Source of the DNA: Methylomonas sp.
GTDB taxonomy: Bacteria > Pseudomonadota > Gammaproteobacteria > Methylococcales > Methylomonadaceae
Direction of reading: 5' to 3'
Assembly: GCA_026988195.1 (NCBI GenBank)
Contig: JALSLS010000402.1
Span: 1 to 8,148, forward strand
Length of the DNA: 8,148 nucleotides
In this document: positions 1-6,420 of the stretch, piece after piece
Layout of the letters: the number at the start of each line of letters is the position of its first letter
Numbering within the stretch: position 1 is the first letter of the stretch
Notes under the pieces: generated by a model
What the model saw: only the letters and a program-made list of their open reading frames with translations
What the model was told of the DNA's origin: nothing
Databases searched by the model: none
Translations under genes and position numbers: made by a program

Positions 1-6
1 TTTCAA

Positions 7-945
7 TCACTGATATAAGTCTTTAAGAATTTTATCAGCCCCTTGCGCCAATAAGTCTTCTGCAATCTCAACCCCTATTTCTTTAGCTTGGGCAAATGAA
101 CCTTTTCGCTCTGCTCTATATAATAGAGTCCCATCGGGTGATCCGACCAAACCTCGCATCACCAGCTGATCACCTTGTATTTCTGCAAAACCAGCAATAG
201 GTACTTGGCAGCCCCCCTTTAAGCGCTCATTCATTGCTCGCTCGGCTGTTATTCGGATAGTGGTTTGTTCATCCTGTAAAACATTTAAATAATCATTCAT
301 CTCTTGATCATCAATTCTACACTCAACACCTACAGCGCCTTGCCCTATCGCCGGTAAACTGATATCCGTATCTAGGCATTGAGTAATTCTATCACCCATT
401 CCTAACCGTTTTAATCCAGCTGAAGCCAAAATAATTGCATCGTACTCCCCTGCATCTAGCTTTGCTAACCGAGTATTAACATTACCTCTTAACGATAATA
501 TTTCAATATCAGGGAACCGTTCCTTAATCTGGCACTGCCTTCGCAAGCTTGATGTCCCTACTTTTGCATTTTTAGGTAGCTCATCTAATGATTTATATTT
601 GTTTGAAACAAAAGCATCTGTAGGGTCTTCCCTGTTTAAAATAGCAGACAAATGTAATCCTTCAGGAAACTCAACAGGCACATCTTTCATCGAATGCACG
701 GCTATATCAGCACTTCCCTCAAGCATACCTTGCTCTAATTCTTTAACAAAAAGGCCTTTTCCACCAATTTTAGCTAAAGGGGCATCCAGTATTTTATCAC
801 CCTTGGTCACCATTTTTACTAACTCAGCCGTTACATCAGGAAATTCCTGTTCCAACCTTTCAGCAACATGTTCCGCCTGCCACAATGCCAATGGACTTTT
901 ACGTGTTGCGATACGAATTATTCTTTTTGCCAAAACAAAACCCAA
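7..945 (-). CDS. hemC: Hydroxymethylbilane synthase (porphobilinogen deaminase)
   Basis: Cytoplasmic enzyme that condenses four porphobilinogen molecules into hydroxymethylbilane, the linear precursor of uroporphyrinogen III, heme, siroheme and cobalamin. The 312-residue product has the normal family length and motifs: IRIATRKSPLALWQ near residues 10-23, KIGGKGLFVKEL at 59-70, HSMKDVP at 84-90 with the catalytic Asp (D88), TSSLRRQ at 131-137, RGNVNTRL at 153-160, and GGCQVPI at 244-250, where C246 is the dipyrromethane cofactor attachment cysteine. There is no ATG at the N-terminus. The first in-frame start is TTG at 945, and a second TTG at 933 would give an N-terminus (MAKRIIRIAT) closer to the usual family start. 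A perfect AGGAGGT lies at 967-961, about 16 bases before the first TTG, which is longer than ideal. The TGA stop (9-7) overlaps a GTG at 10-8, so hemD probably follows, translationally coupled, beyond the window. Function is certain; the start codon is not. Confidence 0.97.
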   Translation of the reverse strand: MGFVLAKRIIRIATRKSPLALWQAEHVAERLEQEFPDVTAELVKMVTKGDKILDAPLAKIGGKGLFVKELEQGMLEGSADIAVHSMKDVPVEFPEGLHLSAILNREDPTDAFVSNKYKSLDELPKNAKVGTSSLRRQCQIKERFPDIEILSLRGNVNTRLAKLDAGEYDAIILASAGLKRLGMGDRITQCLDTDISLPAIGQGAVGVECRIDDQEMNDYLNVLQDEQTTIRITAERAMNERLKGGCQVPIAGFAEIQGDQLVMRGLVGSPDGTLLYRAERKGSFAQAKEIGVEIAEDLLAQGADKILKDLYQ

Positions 946-960
946 ATATCTTTCAAATAA

Positions 961-967
961 ACCTCCT
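961..967 (-). promoter_or_regulatory. Strong Shine-Dalgarno for hemC
   Basis: The minus strand reads AGGAGGT, a full anti-16S complement. It is about 5-6 bases from an out-of-frame TTG (956-954) but about 16 bases from the first in-frame hemC TTG (945-943). This mismatch makes the hemC start uncertain. The out-of-frame TTG would encode a 12-codon peptide ending in TAA at 920-918, inside the start of hemC. Confidence 0.6.
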
Positions 968-1048
968 ATTGTAATCTCTTAGACATAAGATTCGAAATTA
1001 TTTTAGCCAGCTTTTTATAGAGATAATCATGTTACTTATATTTAACGG

Positions 1049-1054
1049 TATAAT
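1049..1054 (+). promoter_or_regulatory. Candidate -10 box upstream of argH
   Basis: A perfect TATAAT lies in the hemC-argH intergenic region. A transcript from here would give argH a leader of roughly 120 bases that includes the two palindromic elements at 1080-1102 and 1128-1154. No convincing TTGACA-like -35 box lies 16-18 bases upstream, so this is only a candidate in AT-rich DNA. Confidence 0.25.
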
Positions 1055-1079
1055 CGTTCATTTTAATTATAAATACTTA

Positions 1080-1102
1080 GCTTCTTTATTGAATAAAAGA
1101 GC
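1080..1102. promoter_or_regulatory. Imperfect palindrome upstream of argH
   Basis: Two 11-base arms surround a central G (1091). The inner part, TTTATT-G-AATAAA (1085-1097), is perfect, and outer GCT/AGC pairs (1080-1082 with 1100-1102) extend it past two unpaired or wobble positions. The one-base centre makes an operator-type dyad more likely than an RNA hairpin. It includes TGAATAAAA, which resembles one half of an arginine-repressor (ArgR) box, but the second half-site is absent. Its position about 80-100 bases before argH is compatible with a regulatory role, which is not demonstrated. Confidence 0.3.
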
Positions 1103-1127
1103 CTTAGGGGATTGTTTATTTAATCCT

Positions 1128-1154
1128 CCTCACCCCCTTTGTTTAACGGGGAGG
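1128..1154. repeat. GC-rich bulged hairpin in argH leader
   Basis: CCT (1128-1130) plus CCCC (1133-1136) can pair with GGGG (1148-1151) plus AGG (1152-1154), leaving a two-base CA bulge and an 11-base loop. The stem stands out as C-rich then G-rich in otherwise AT-rich DNA. It resembles short dispersed intergenic palindromes of the CCTCACCCC...GGGGAGG kind seen in many bacterial genomes. It could be such a repeat, or a leader structure sequestering the GGGGAGG sequence, which is too far (about 29 bases) from the argH ATG to serve as its ribosome binding site. Confidence 0.35.
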
Positions 1155-1183
1155 TATTTAATATTCCCTGATACAATTTAATC

Positions 1184-2575
1184 ATGACTACAGTTAATAC
1201 AGACAAACTTTCCAGTGCTCGTTTTGCTCAGGCAACTGATGCTTTTGTTGAAATTTTTACCGCTTCCGTTGACTTTGATCAACGGATGGCAATAGAAGAT
1301 ATTGAAGGCTCACTGGCACACGCTAAAATGCTATGCAAAATCGGCATTCTAACGGAAACAGAACGTGAAGATATTATCAAAGGCCTAGCCACTATTGCCA
1401 AAGAAATTGAGCAAGGTGAGTTTAAATGGTCAATTCAGCAAGAAGATGTGCATATGAACATCGAAGCGCGATTAACTGATTTAATTGGTATAGCAGGAAA
1501 AAAACTTCATACAGGCCGCTCTAGAAATGACCAAGTTGCGACCGATATTCGGCTTTATTTACGCAAGGAAATTAAAGTTATTGATAGCCAGCTAACCCGC
1601 CTACAATTAGGTATATTAAACTTAGCAGAGCAAGAGGCAGATACTATCATGCCTGGCTTCACTCACTTACAAGTCGCCCAGCCCGTTACTTTTGGGCATC
1701 ATTTAATGGCTTGGTTTGAAATGCTTTCACGTGATAAAGAACGCTTACAAGACTGCTGCAAACGTATTAATGTTATGCCTCTAGGAGCCGCAGCTTTAGC
1801 AGGAACAAGCTACCCTATTGATAGACACATGACAGCTGAACTATTAGGTTTTTCGCGCCCATCCAATAACTCATTAGACTCCGTGAGTGATAGAGATTTT
1901 GCGATTGAATTTACTGCAGCGGGTAGCTTAATCATGATGCATTTATCTCGCTTTTCTGAAGAGTTGGTCTTATGGGCAAGTGCTCAGTTTGATTTTATTG
2001 ATATTCCTGATGCTTTTTGCACCGGTTCATCAATCATGCCGCAAAAGAAAAACCCTGACGTTCCCGAGTTAGTCAGAGGAAAATCAGGCCGTGTTACCGG
2101 CCATTTAGTTTCTTTGTTAATGTTAATGAAAGGCCAGCCTTTAGCTTATAACAAGGACAATCAAGAAGATAAAGAACCTCTTTTTGACACGGCTGACACC
2201 TTAATCAATTCATTACGCGCCTTTGCTGATATGGTGCCCCATTTAACAGCAAAAAAAGACAATATGTACAACGCGGCTAAACAAGGCTTTGCAACAGCAA
2301 CTGATTTAGCCGATTATTTAGTCCGAAAAGGCATGGCTTTTAGAGATGCTCATGAAGTGGTTGGCTTGGCAGTGCGCCTAGGAGTTGAGAGCAAACGAGA
2401 CTTATCCGAAATAACCTTAGCTGAGCTGCAACAGTTTTCGACAGCCATCACAGAAGATGTTTATGACATTCTAAAACTGGAAGGCTCAGTTGCGGCTAGG
2501 AAACATATTGGTGGCACAGCACCTGATACCGTTAGAAAAGCCGTCGCCACTGCGCGCTTAACTTTAAATAACTAA
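1184..2575 (+). CDS. argH: Argininosuccinate lyase
   Basis: Cytoplasmic enzyme of the last step of arginine biosynthesis: it splits argininosuccinate into arginine and fumarate. The 463-residue protein has the full family length. Visible signatures of the fumarase/aspartase superfamily are HMNIE (90-94), TGRSRNDQ (110-117), PGFTHLQ with the catalytic-region T160-H161, and the superfamily signature GSSIMPQKKNPD (281-292), which supplies the mobile catalytic serine loop and lysine. The C-terminal small domain (about 365-463) includes the conserved GTAPDTV (444-450). The ATG at 1184 is the only start after an in-frame TGA at 1169 and gives the expected N-terminus, but no Shine-Dalgarno precedes it at normal distance. 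A TACAAT sequence ends 6 bases upstream, so a very short leader is conceivable. The gene is divergent from hemC, and its stop is separated from the next gene by a single base, suggesting cotranscription. Identification is secure. Confidence 0.98.
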   Translation: MTTVNTDKLSSARFAQATDAFVEIFTASVDFDQRMAIEDIEGSLAHAKMLCKIGILTETEREDIIKGLATIAKEIEQGEFKWSIQQEDVHMNIEARLTDLIGIAGKKLHTGRSRNDQVATDIRLYLRKEIKVIDSQLTRLQLGILNLAEQEADTIMPGFTHLQVAQPVTFGHHLMAWFEMLSRDKERLQDCCKRINVMPLGAAALAGTSYPIDRHMTAELLGFSRPSNNSLDSVSDRDFAIEFTAAGSLIMMHLSRFSEELVLWASAQFDFIDIPDAFCTGSSIMPQKKNPDVPELVRGKSGRVTGHLVSLLMLMKGQPLAYNKDNQEDKEPLFDTADTLINSLRAFADMVPHLTAKKDNMYNAAKQGFATATDLADYLVRKGMAFRDAHEVVGLAVRLGVESKRDLSEITLAELQQFSTAITEDVYDILKLEGSVAARKHIGGTAPDTVRKAVATARLTLNN

Positions 2576-2576
2576 T

Positions 2577-3182
2577 ATGCAAACCACCGTCGATTTTTTA
2601 AGGCACGGAGAAGCTGCCGGAGGATCATACTACAGAGGCAGTACAGACGACCCTTTGACAGAACTTGGTTGGCAGCAAATGAGAAATGCCGTTGCCGACC
2701 GTCATTGGGATGTCATTATTAGCTCTCCCTTATTACGTTGCCTTGAATTTTCCCAACAACTCCATAATCAAACCAACACAGCTTTATCTATTGACCCAAA
2801 CTGGCAAGAGATTTGTTTTGGTGATTGGGAAGGCAAAACTGCCGAGCAAATTAATTCTGAAGCGTTAATGCGGTTTTATCAAGACCCTATTAACAACACC
2901 CCGAACAATGCTGAAAACCTAACCCTTTTTATTAGCCGAATTAATCAGGCCTGGGAGAGCCTATTAAAACAACATGCTGGTAAACATATCTTGGTAGTCA
3001 GCCATGCGGGGGTTATTCGTAGCTTATTTAATCTGTTTCTTCATTTACCCGCAAATAAAATATTCAACCTGCAACTTGATCATGCCAGCCTAACCTGCTT
3101 TCAATGTTTTAATGATAAACCTGCCAACTTCATCACCTTAGTATTCCACAATTTAACGCCTGCTCATCTATACTTAAAATAA
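2577..3182 (+). CDS. Histidine phosphatase family protein, CobC/alpha-ribazole phosphatase-like
   Basis: Predicted soluble phosphomonoesterase of the histidine phosphatase (phosphoglycerate mutase-like) superfamily, 201 residues. The signature LRHGE lies at 8-12, with H10 as the likely phospho-accepting histidine and R9 beside it. SPLLRC (50-55) supplies the second arginine, R54. E78 and FGDWEG (81-86) mark the acid-containing segment, and VSHAGVIRSL (141-150) carries the second catalytic histidine, H143. All core residues are present, so the enzyme should be active. YRG-TDDPLTELG and FGDWEGKTAEQ resemble CobC (alpha-ribazole-5'-phosphate phosphatase of cobalamin assembly), but no cobalamin gene is adjacent, so the substrate is not assigned. 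The ATG lies one base after the argH stop, implying an operon and translational coupling; no separate strong ribosome binding site is needed or seen. No signal peptide or membrane segment is visible. Confidence 0.88.
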   Translation: MQTTVDFLRHGEAAGGSYYRGSTDDPLTELGWQQMRNAVADRHWDVIISSPLLRCLEFSQQLHNQTNTALSIDPNWQEICFGDWEGKTAEQINSEALMRFYQDPINNTPNNAENLTLFISRINQAWESLLKQHAGKHILVVSHAGVIRSLFNLFLHLPANKIFNLQLDHASLTCFQCFNDKPANFITLVFHNLTPAHLYLK

Positions 3183-3261
3183 CCAGAATAAAACAATATA
3201 AGGAACCTTTAAAAAATGAGCTTACCCACGGGGAGAACCTCACTGTCATTAAGGTAAGTAG

Positions 3262-3286
3262 GATGTGCTGAGGCACGAAGCACATC
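3262..3286. repeat. REP-like palindromic hairpin
   Basis: GATGTGCT (3262-3269) and AGCACATC (3279-3286) are perfect 8-base inverted arms around a 9-base loop (GAGGCACGA). The preceding GTAG and the overall form resemble dispersed REP-type palindromes (GTAGG-stem-loop-stem) found between genes in many proteobacteria and mobilised by RAYT-type TnpA proteins. No transposase is nearby, and only one copy is visible in this window, so repeat status is inference. It follows the phosphatase gene by about 80 bases and could also end or stabilise that transcript; there is no U-tract, so it is not a classical terminator. Confidence 0.5.
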
Positions 3287-3333
3287 ACACATTCACCCCT
3301 CGATTTCTTAAGTAAAATTTAGAGCAACATAAA

Positions 3334-6156
3334 GTGACTGAAACAACTCTGCACCCCCCGATTAACCTAGGCTCCCCAGGCGAAGACATTAGCAAAAGAG
3401 ATCTTCAAAGCGTTATCAAACGCTTTAAAAACCTGAATCACTTACGCAGACAACGAGTACAAAGTTTTTTTCAGCCTCGCCAACAGATATTTTTAGATAT
3501 TCTTCCTCTGCTTTTTCATCAAAATTATCCTTTATTGCCTGGCTTCATCTCATCAGAAACGGTTGCAGGTATTCCAGACTACACGCCAAATAAACAGGCC
3601 GTTCATTGTGCAAAACAATTTTCTAAAGCCTTTATCTACAAACGAAAAGCTTTATTAAACTACCCTATCCAAGGTATTTTTCTAATGGGAAGTGTGGGGA
3701 GCATTGCTTTCTCCAAAACCAGTGATATGGATATCTGGTTATGCCATCAACCCGGTCTATCCTCGGCACAACTTAATGAATTACAAAAAAAAGCAGTAGA
3801 AGTTGAGAAGTGGGCAGACTCTCTTGGCCTAGAAGTTCATTTCTTTCTGGTCAATAGTGATACTTTTTCTAAAGGGGAAAACATACCCATCTCATCTGAA
3901 AGTAGTGGCAATATGCAGCATTACCTGCTTCTAGAAGAGTTTTATCGTACGGCTATTTTTATCGCCGGCCGCATACCTGCTTGGTGGATAATCCCCCCCA
4001 ATCAAGAATACAACTACAGTAACTACCTCGAACACCTGATTGAAAACCGTTTTATTTCAGAAAGTGAGCTCATTGACTTTGGGGGCTTAGCCACCATTCC
4101 CGCTGAAGAATTTATTAGTGCGACGCTTTGGCATATCTACAAATCTCTTAACTCACCCCATAAATCATTATTGAAGCTTTTTTTAATGGAGAGCTATGCT
4201 AGTGAATATCCAGAGCCTCAATGGCTTTGCTTTAAGCTAAAACAAGCAATTTATCAAGGGGCTATGAACATTGATAATCTTGACCCTTACTTGTTAATTT
4301 ATGCGAAAGTCGAGCATTATTTACAAAAAAATGAATCAATCAACCGCCTTAACCTTGCAAGACAATGCTTTTATTTAAAAATAATGGGGGCTTCAAGTCG
4401 TGACCTTGACTATAGCGCTCGCATTTTTAGAGAAGAGTTCATGCAAACCATGTCCACTCAATGGGACTGGCCAGAAGACTTACTATCATCATTTAAAAAA
4501 CAAAAGTTTTGGGGTATAAAAAAGGCAACTCAAGAACATATTATTGTTCGAGTACAACTAAAGCATTGTTTACGCACGGTCTTAAAATTAGCTGGGCAAC
4601 ATGTTAATTATAATTTTCGAGAAAATCAGGATTTAAAACTACTCAGTCGAAAACTTCATGTTTGCCTAGAAAGAACCCCTGGAAAAGTAGAAATCATCAC
4701 CACTCGTGCCAGCGTTCAGACACAAGAAAATGAATTATCAATTGTTGAGTCGCTGAACAATACCAACCCTATTTGGTCATTATATTCTGGACAATTCACC
4801 CCTAAAAACTCACTGACTAACGAGCTAATAAAACAACAACCTACCCTGCTTGAACTACTTGTTTGGCTAGTGGCTAACGGGCTATACAGTAAACATTTAC
4901 AGTTATACTTTATCTCCCCTTCACTTGCTATGAGTAGAACCGAGCTACACCAAGTATTAACCCAACTGTTTATATTTATTAATCGCAACCTAAAAAACAA
5001 CCCAGCATCCCTTGATGTTTACAACAAGCCAAATAAAGTAACGGCTTCATTAAACATTATAAACCTTGGCCTATCTCACTTATCAGAACGGGACGATGGC
5101 ATGATGATTTTAAGTGACCGCTCCGACCCTTTAAGTTATGGAAAGGATCGTCATTGTTTTATTCAAAATATTGCCAGAATAGCAATTTCCAGCTGGGGTG
5201 AACTCACTACTTATCAATACTACGGGATTGATGGTTTTTTTAGCAGCCTCACCCAATCATTTAATAGCGGCCAACAACCTTTTTCTAAAAATAGGCTTAA
5301 AACCATTTGTTTTACACCTACTCGTGCCAATAGCATCATCTTGCGCAGTAATTTAATTTTTGAACACTTCATTAAGTTTTTTGCCAAACAACACGAAGAA
5401 AAAAACAGTAATCGTTACTTACTTCCTGGGGAGCATTTAAACTATATTTTCCAAATAATAAATAAACAACTTCATTACTGGACAATTGAATCAGAACAGC
5501 AACTATTGCAAGAACTTGCAAAACCGCGTGATGAGTTTGGCCAAGTATATTTTGATGAGGCTGTATTTAATAGCCCTCTTATTCCCTATCTATATAGTTT
5601 AAATAAAAAACAGACTATTCAAATTTTTCACTTATCTGAAAACAATAGTATTAGTATTTATGTGATTGATGAACGAGGGGCTTTATTTACCCAGCAATAC
5701 ACCAACGCCAGCTATTCCCAAGTATTAAATAATTATTTATTATTTCTTGAATCAGTTTCAGATCACTTTTTTCAGCAAACAAGTATCCAATTAAAGCTTT
5801 ATAAGATTAATAAAAACTCACCCGCAGATTTTTCCGTACAAACAGAGAAATGGAAATCTTTTGCCAATTTCTCTGAATTATCTATTAGAGTTATTGTAGA
5901 AGAAGAATCGGAACATTCATCTTATTTTATTTATTGTAATGATACTGAGTTTAGTAGCCTTAACAGTGGAGAGCAACTCTTTAACAAAGCAGCTAATTAT
6001 ATTCACGACTTTAGAAGTGGCAATGAAAATTATCCAATCTACATTTCTGATATAGATATATCTCGCTCACTTTTAAGTGAACACGGCGAAGAACAGATAC
6101 AAACCATTCACTACCTTAACTACAAGAAAAAAATTGAAATTAAATTGAATCATTAG
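3334..6156 (+). CDS. cyaA: Class I adenylate cyclase
   Basis: Cytoplasmic enzyme that converts ATP to cyclic AMP, the effector of CRP-type regulators. The protein (940 residues) aligns by eye with enterobacterial CyaA along its length. The N-terminal part has LLPGF near 67-71 and the nucleotidyltransferase-like core MGS (118-120) followed by SDMDIWLCH (130-138), whose D131 and D133 are the expected metal-binding aspartates. LLLEEFYRTA (198-207) and FGGLATIPAEEF follow, then RQCFYLKIMG and LERTPGKVEI of the catalytic domain. A C-terminal regulatory region includes IYVIDERG (about 775-782). Residues about 831-940 extend beyond the E. coli end (848 residues) and match the longer, Pseudomonas-like form. 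The start is GTG with only a weak AGAG upstream; weak or non-ATG initiation is also known for E. coli cyaA. No signal peptide or membrane helix is seen. It sits 151 bases after the phosphatase, perhaps with its own promoter. Confidence 0.95.
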   Translation: MTETTLHPPINLGSPGEDISKRDLQSVIKRFKNLNHLRRQRVQSFFQPRQQIFLDILPLLFHQNYPLLPGFISSETVAGIPDYTPNKQAVHCAKQFSKAFIYKRKALLNYPIQGIFLMGSVGSIAFSKTSDMDIWLCHQPGLSSAQLNELQKKAVEVEKWADSLGLEVHFFLVNSDTFSKGENIPISSESSGNMQHYLLLEEFYRTAIFIAGRIPAWWIIPPNQEYNYSNYLEHLIENRFISESELIDFGGLATIPAEEFISATLWHIYKSLNSPHKSLLKLFLMESYASEYPEPQWLCFKLKQAIYQGAMNIDNLDPYLLIYAKVEHYLQKNESINRLNLARQCFYLKIMGASSRDLDYSARIFREEFMQTMSTQWDWPEDLLSSFKKQKFWGIKKATQEHIIVRVQLKHCLRTVLKLAGQHVNYNFRENQDLKLLSRKLHVCLERTPGKVEIITTRASVQTQENELSIVESLNNTNPIWSLYSGQFTPKNSLTNELIKQQPTLLELLVWLVANGLYSKHLQLYFISPSLAMSRTELHQVLTQLFIFINRNLKNNPASLDVYNKPNKVTASLNIINLGLSHLSERDDGMMILSDRSDPLSYGKDRHCFIQNIARIAISSWGELTTYQYYGIDGFFSSLTQSFNSGQQPFSKNRLKTICFTPTRANSIILRSNLIFEHFIKFFAKQHEEKNSNRYLLPGEHLNYIFQIINKQLHYWTIESEQQLLQELAKPRDEFGQVYFDEAVFNSPLIPYLYSLNKKQTIQIFHLSENNSISIYVIDERGALFTQQYTNASYSQVLNNYLLFLESVSDHFFQQTSIQLKLYKINKNSPADFSVQTEKWKSFANFSELSIRVIVEEESEHSSYFIYCNDTEFSSLNSGEQLFNKAANYIHDFRSGNENYPIYISDIDISRSLLSEHGEEQIQTIHYLNYKKKIEIKLNH

Positions 6157-6275
6157 CTATGAGTTTCCACTTCTGCTCACACTCCTTACCTACATCCATC
6201 TGGACAACTCAGAAGATGAACAAAAAAAACTAGATAATTGCTCAAGTTATTTTATGATAAATCACAAGCATATGA

Positions 6276-6298
6276 AATTAACATACTAAATGTTAATT
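6276..6298. promoter_or_regulatory. Perfect 9-base dyad upstream of the PEP-CTERM gene
   Basis: AATTAACAT (6276-6284) and ATGTTAATT (6290-6298) are perfect inverted arms around a five-base spacer. The symmetry and spacing suit a dimeric transcription-factor operator. As RNA it would be a weak AT-rich hairpin about 120 bases after the cyaA stop without a U-tract, so terminator function is less likely. It abuts the sigma-54-like element at 6297-6312. Confidence 0.4.
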
Positions 6299-6312
6299 GG
6301 CCTAAGTTTTGT
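6297..6312 (+). promoter_or_regulatory. Weak sigma-54-like promoter candidate
   Basis: TTGGCCTAAGTTTTGT has GG followed after 10 bases by GT. The -24/-12 class requires GG-N10-GC, so the -12 element deviates at one nearly invariant base. It is worth noting because PEP-CTERM/exosortase systems often encode PrsK/PrsR, a sensor and a sigma-54-dependent regulator. Transcription would start near 6323-6325, right at the inverted repeat 6325-6387. Low confidence. Confidence 0.2.
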
Positions 6313-6324
6313 ATATAGATGGGT

Positions 6325-6387
6325 AGTCTGCATTAATTTTTAAATTTGCTTGTATAGAGCACTTTATATTGATTCTTAATGCAGGCT
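6325..6387 (+). promoter_or_regulatory. Long-loop inverted repeat in the leader of the PEP-CTERM gene
   Basis: AGTCTGCATTAA (6325-6336) can pair with TTAATGCAGGCT (6376-6387): eleven Watson-Crick pairs plus one G-U pair, closing an AT-rich 39-base loop. It ends 33 bases before the ATG and 17 bases before the ribosome binding site. It could form a 5'-leader stem that modulates translation or mRNA stability, or be a pair of separate inverted binding sites. No known riboswitch class was recognised. Confidence 0.35.
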
Positions 6388-6404
6388 CTTTACATTTAAA
6401 ACTT

Positions 6405-6410
6405 AAGGAG
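6405..6410 (+). promoter_or_regulatory. Ribosome binding site that decides the start at 6421
   Basis: AAGGAG lies 10 bases before ATG 6421 and only 4 bases before the alternative in-frame TTG 6415. Spacing and codon identity favour the ATG, which also gives a clean signal peptide start (MKHLTK). Confidence 0.7.
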
Positions 6411-6420
6411 AACCTTGATA

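Noticed and set aside
599..982. Open frame of 127 codons on the plus strand opposite hemC
   Set aside because: It lies entirely antisense to a certain gene apart from its last codons. Its product is low-complexity Ser/Asn-rich with no recognisable motif, and it has no ribosome binding site.
1088..1105. ArgR box upstream of argH
   Set aside because: TGAATAAAA matches one half-site of the arginine repressor consensus, but the second half (ATTCA) is replaced by GAGCC, so a true box is not supported.
1172..1177. TACAAT as the argH -10 box for a leaderless transcript
   Set aside because: Spacing would place the start near the ATG, but there is no acceptable -35 sequence, so it is mentioned only as a possibility in the argH entry.
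3216..3257. Mini-ORF MSLPTGRTSLSLR between the phosphatase and cyaA
   Set aside because: Only 13 codons, the AGGA upstream is poorly spaced, and it overlaps a palindromic repeat-like region. No support for translation.
4716..5000. 94-codon minus-strand frame inside cyaA
   Set aside because: Antisense to a confidently identified enzyme, with no recognisable domain or ribosome binding site.
6159..6233. 24-codon ORF right after cyaA
   Set aside because: No Shine-Dalgarno, no recognisable composition or motif, and short enough to arise by chance.
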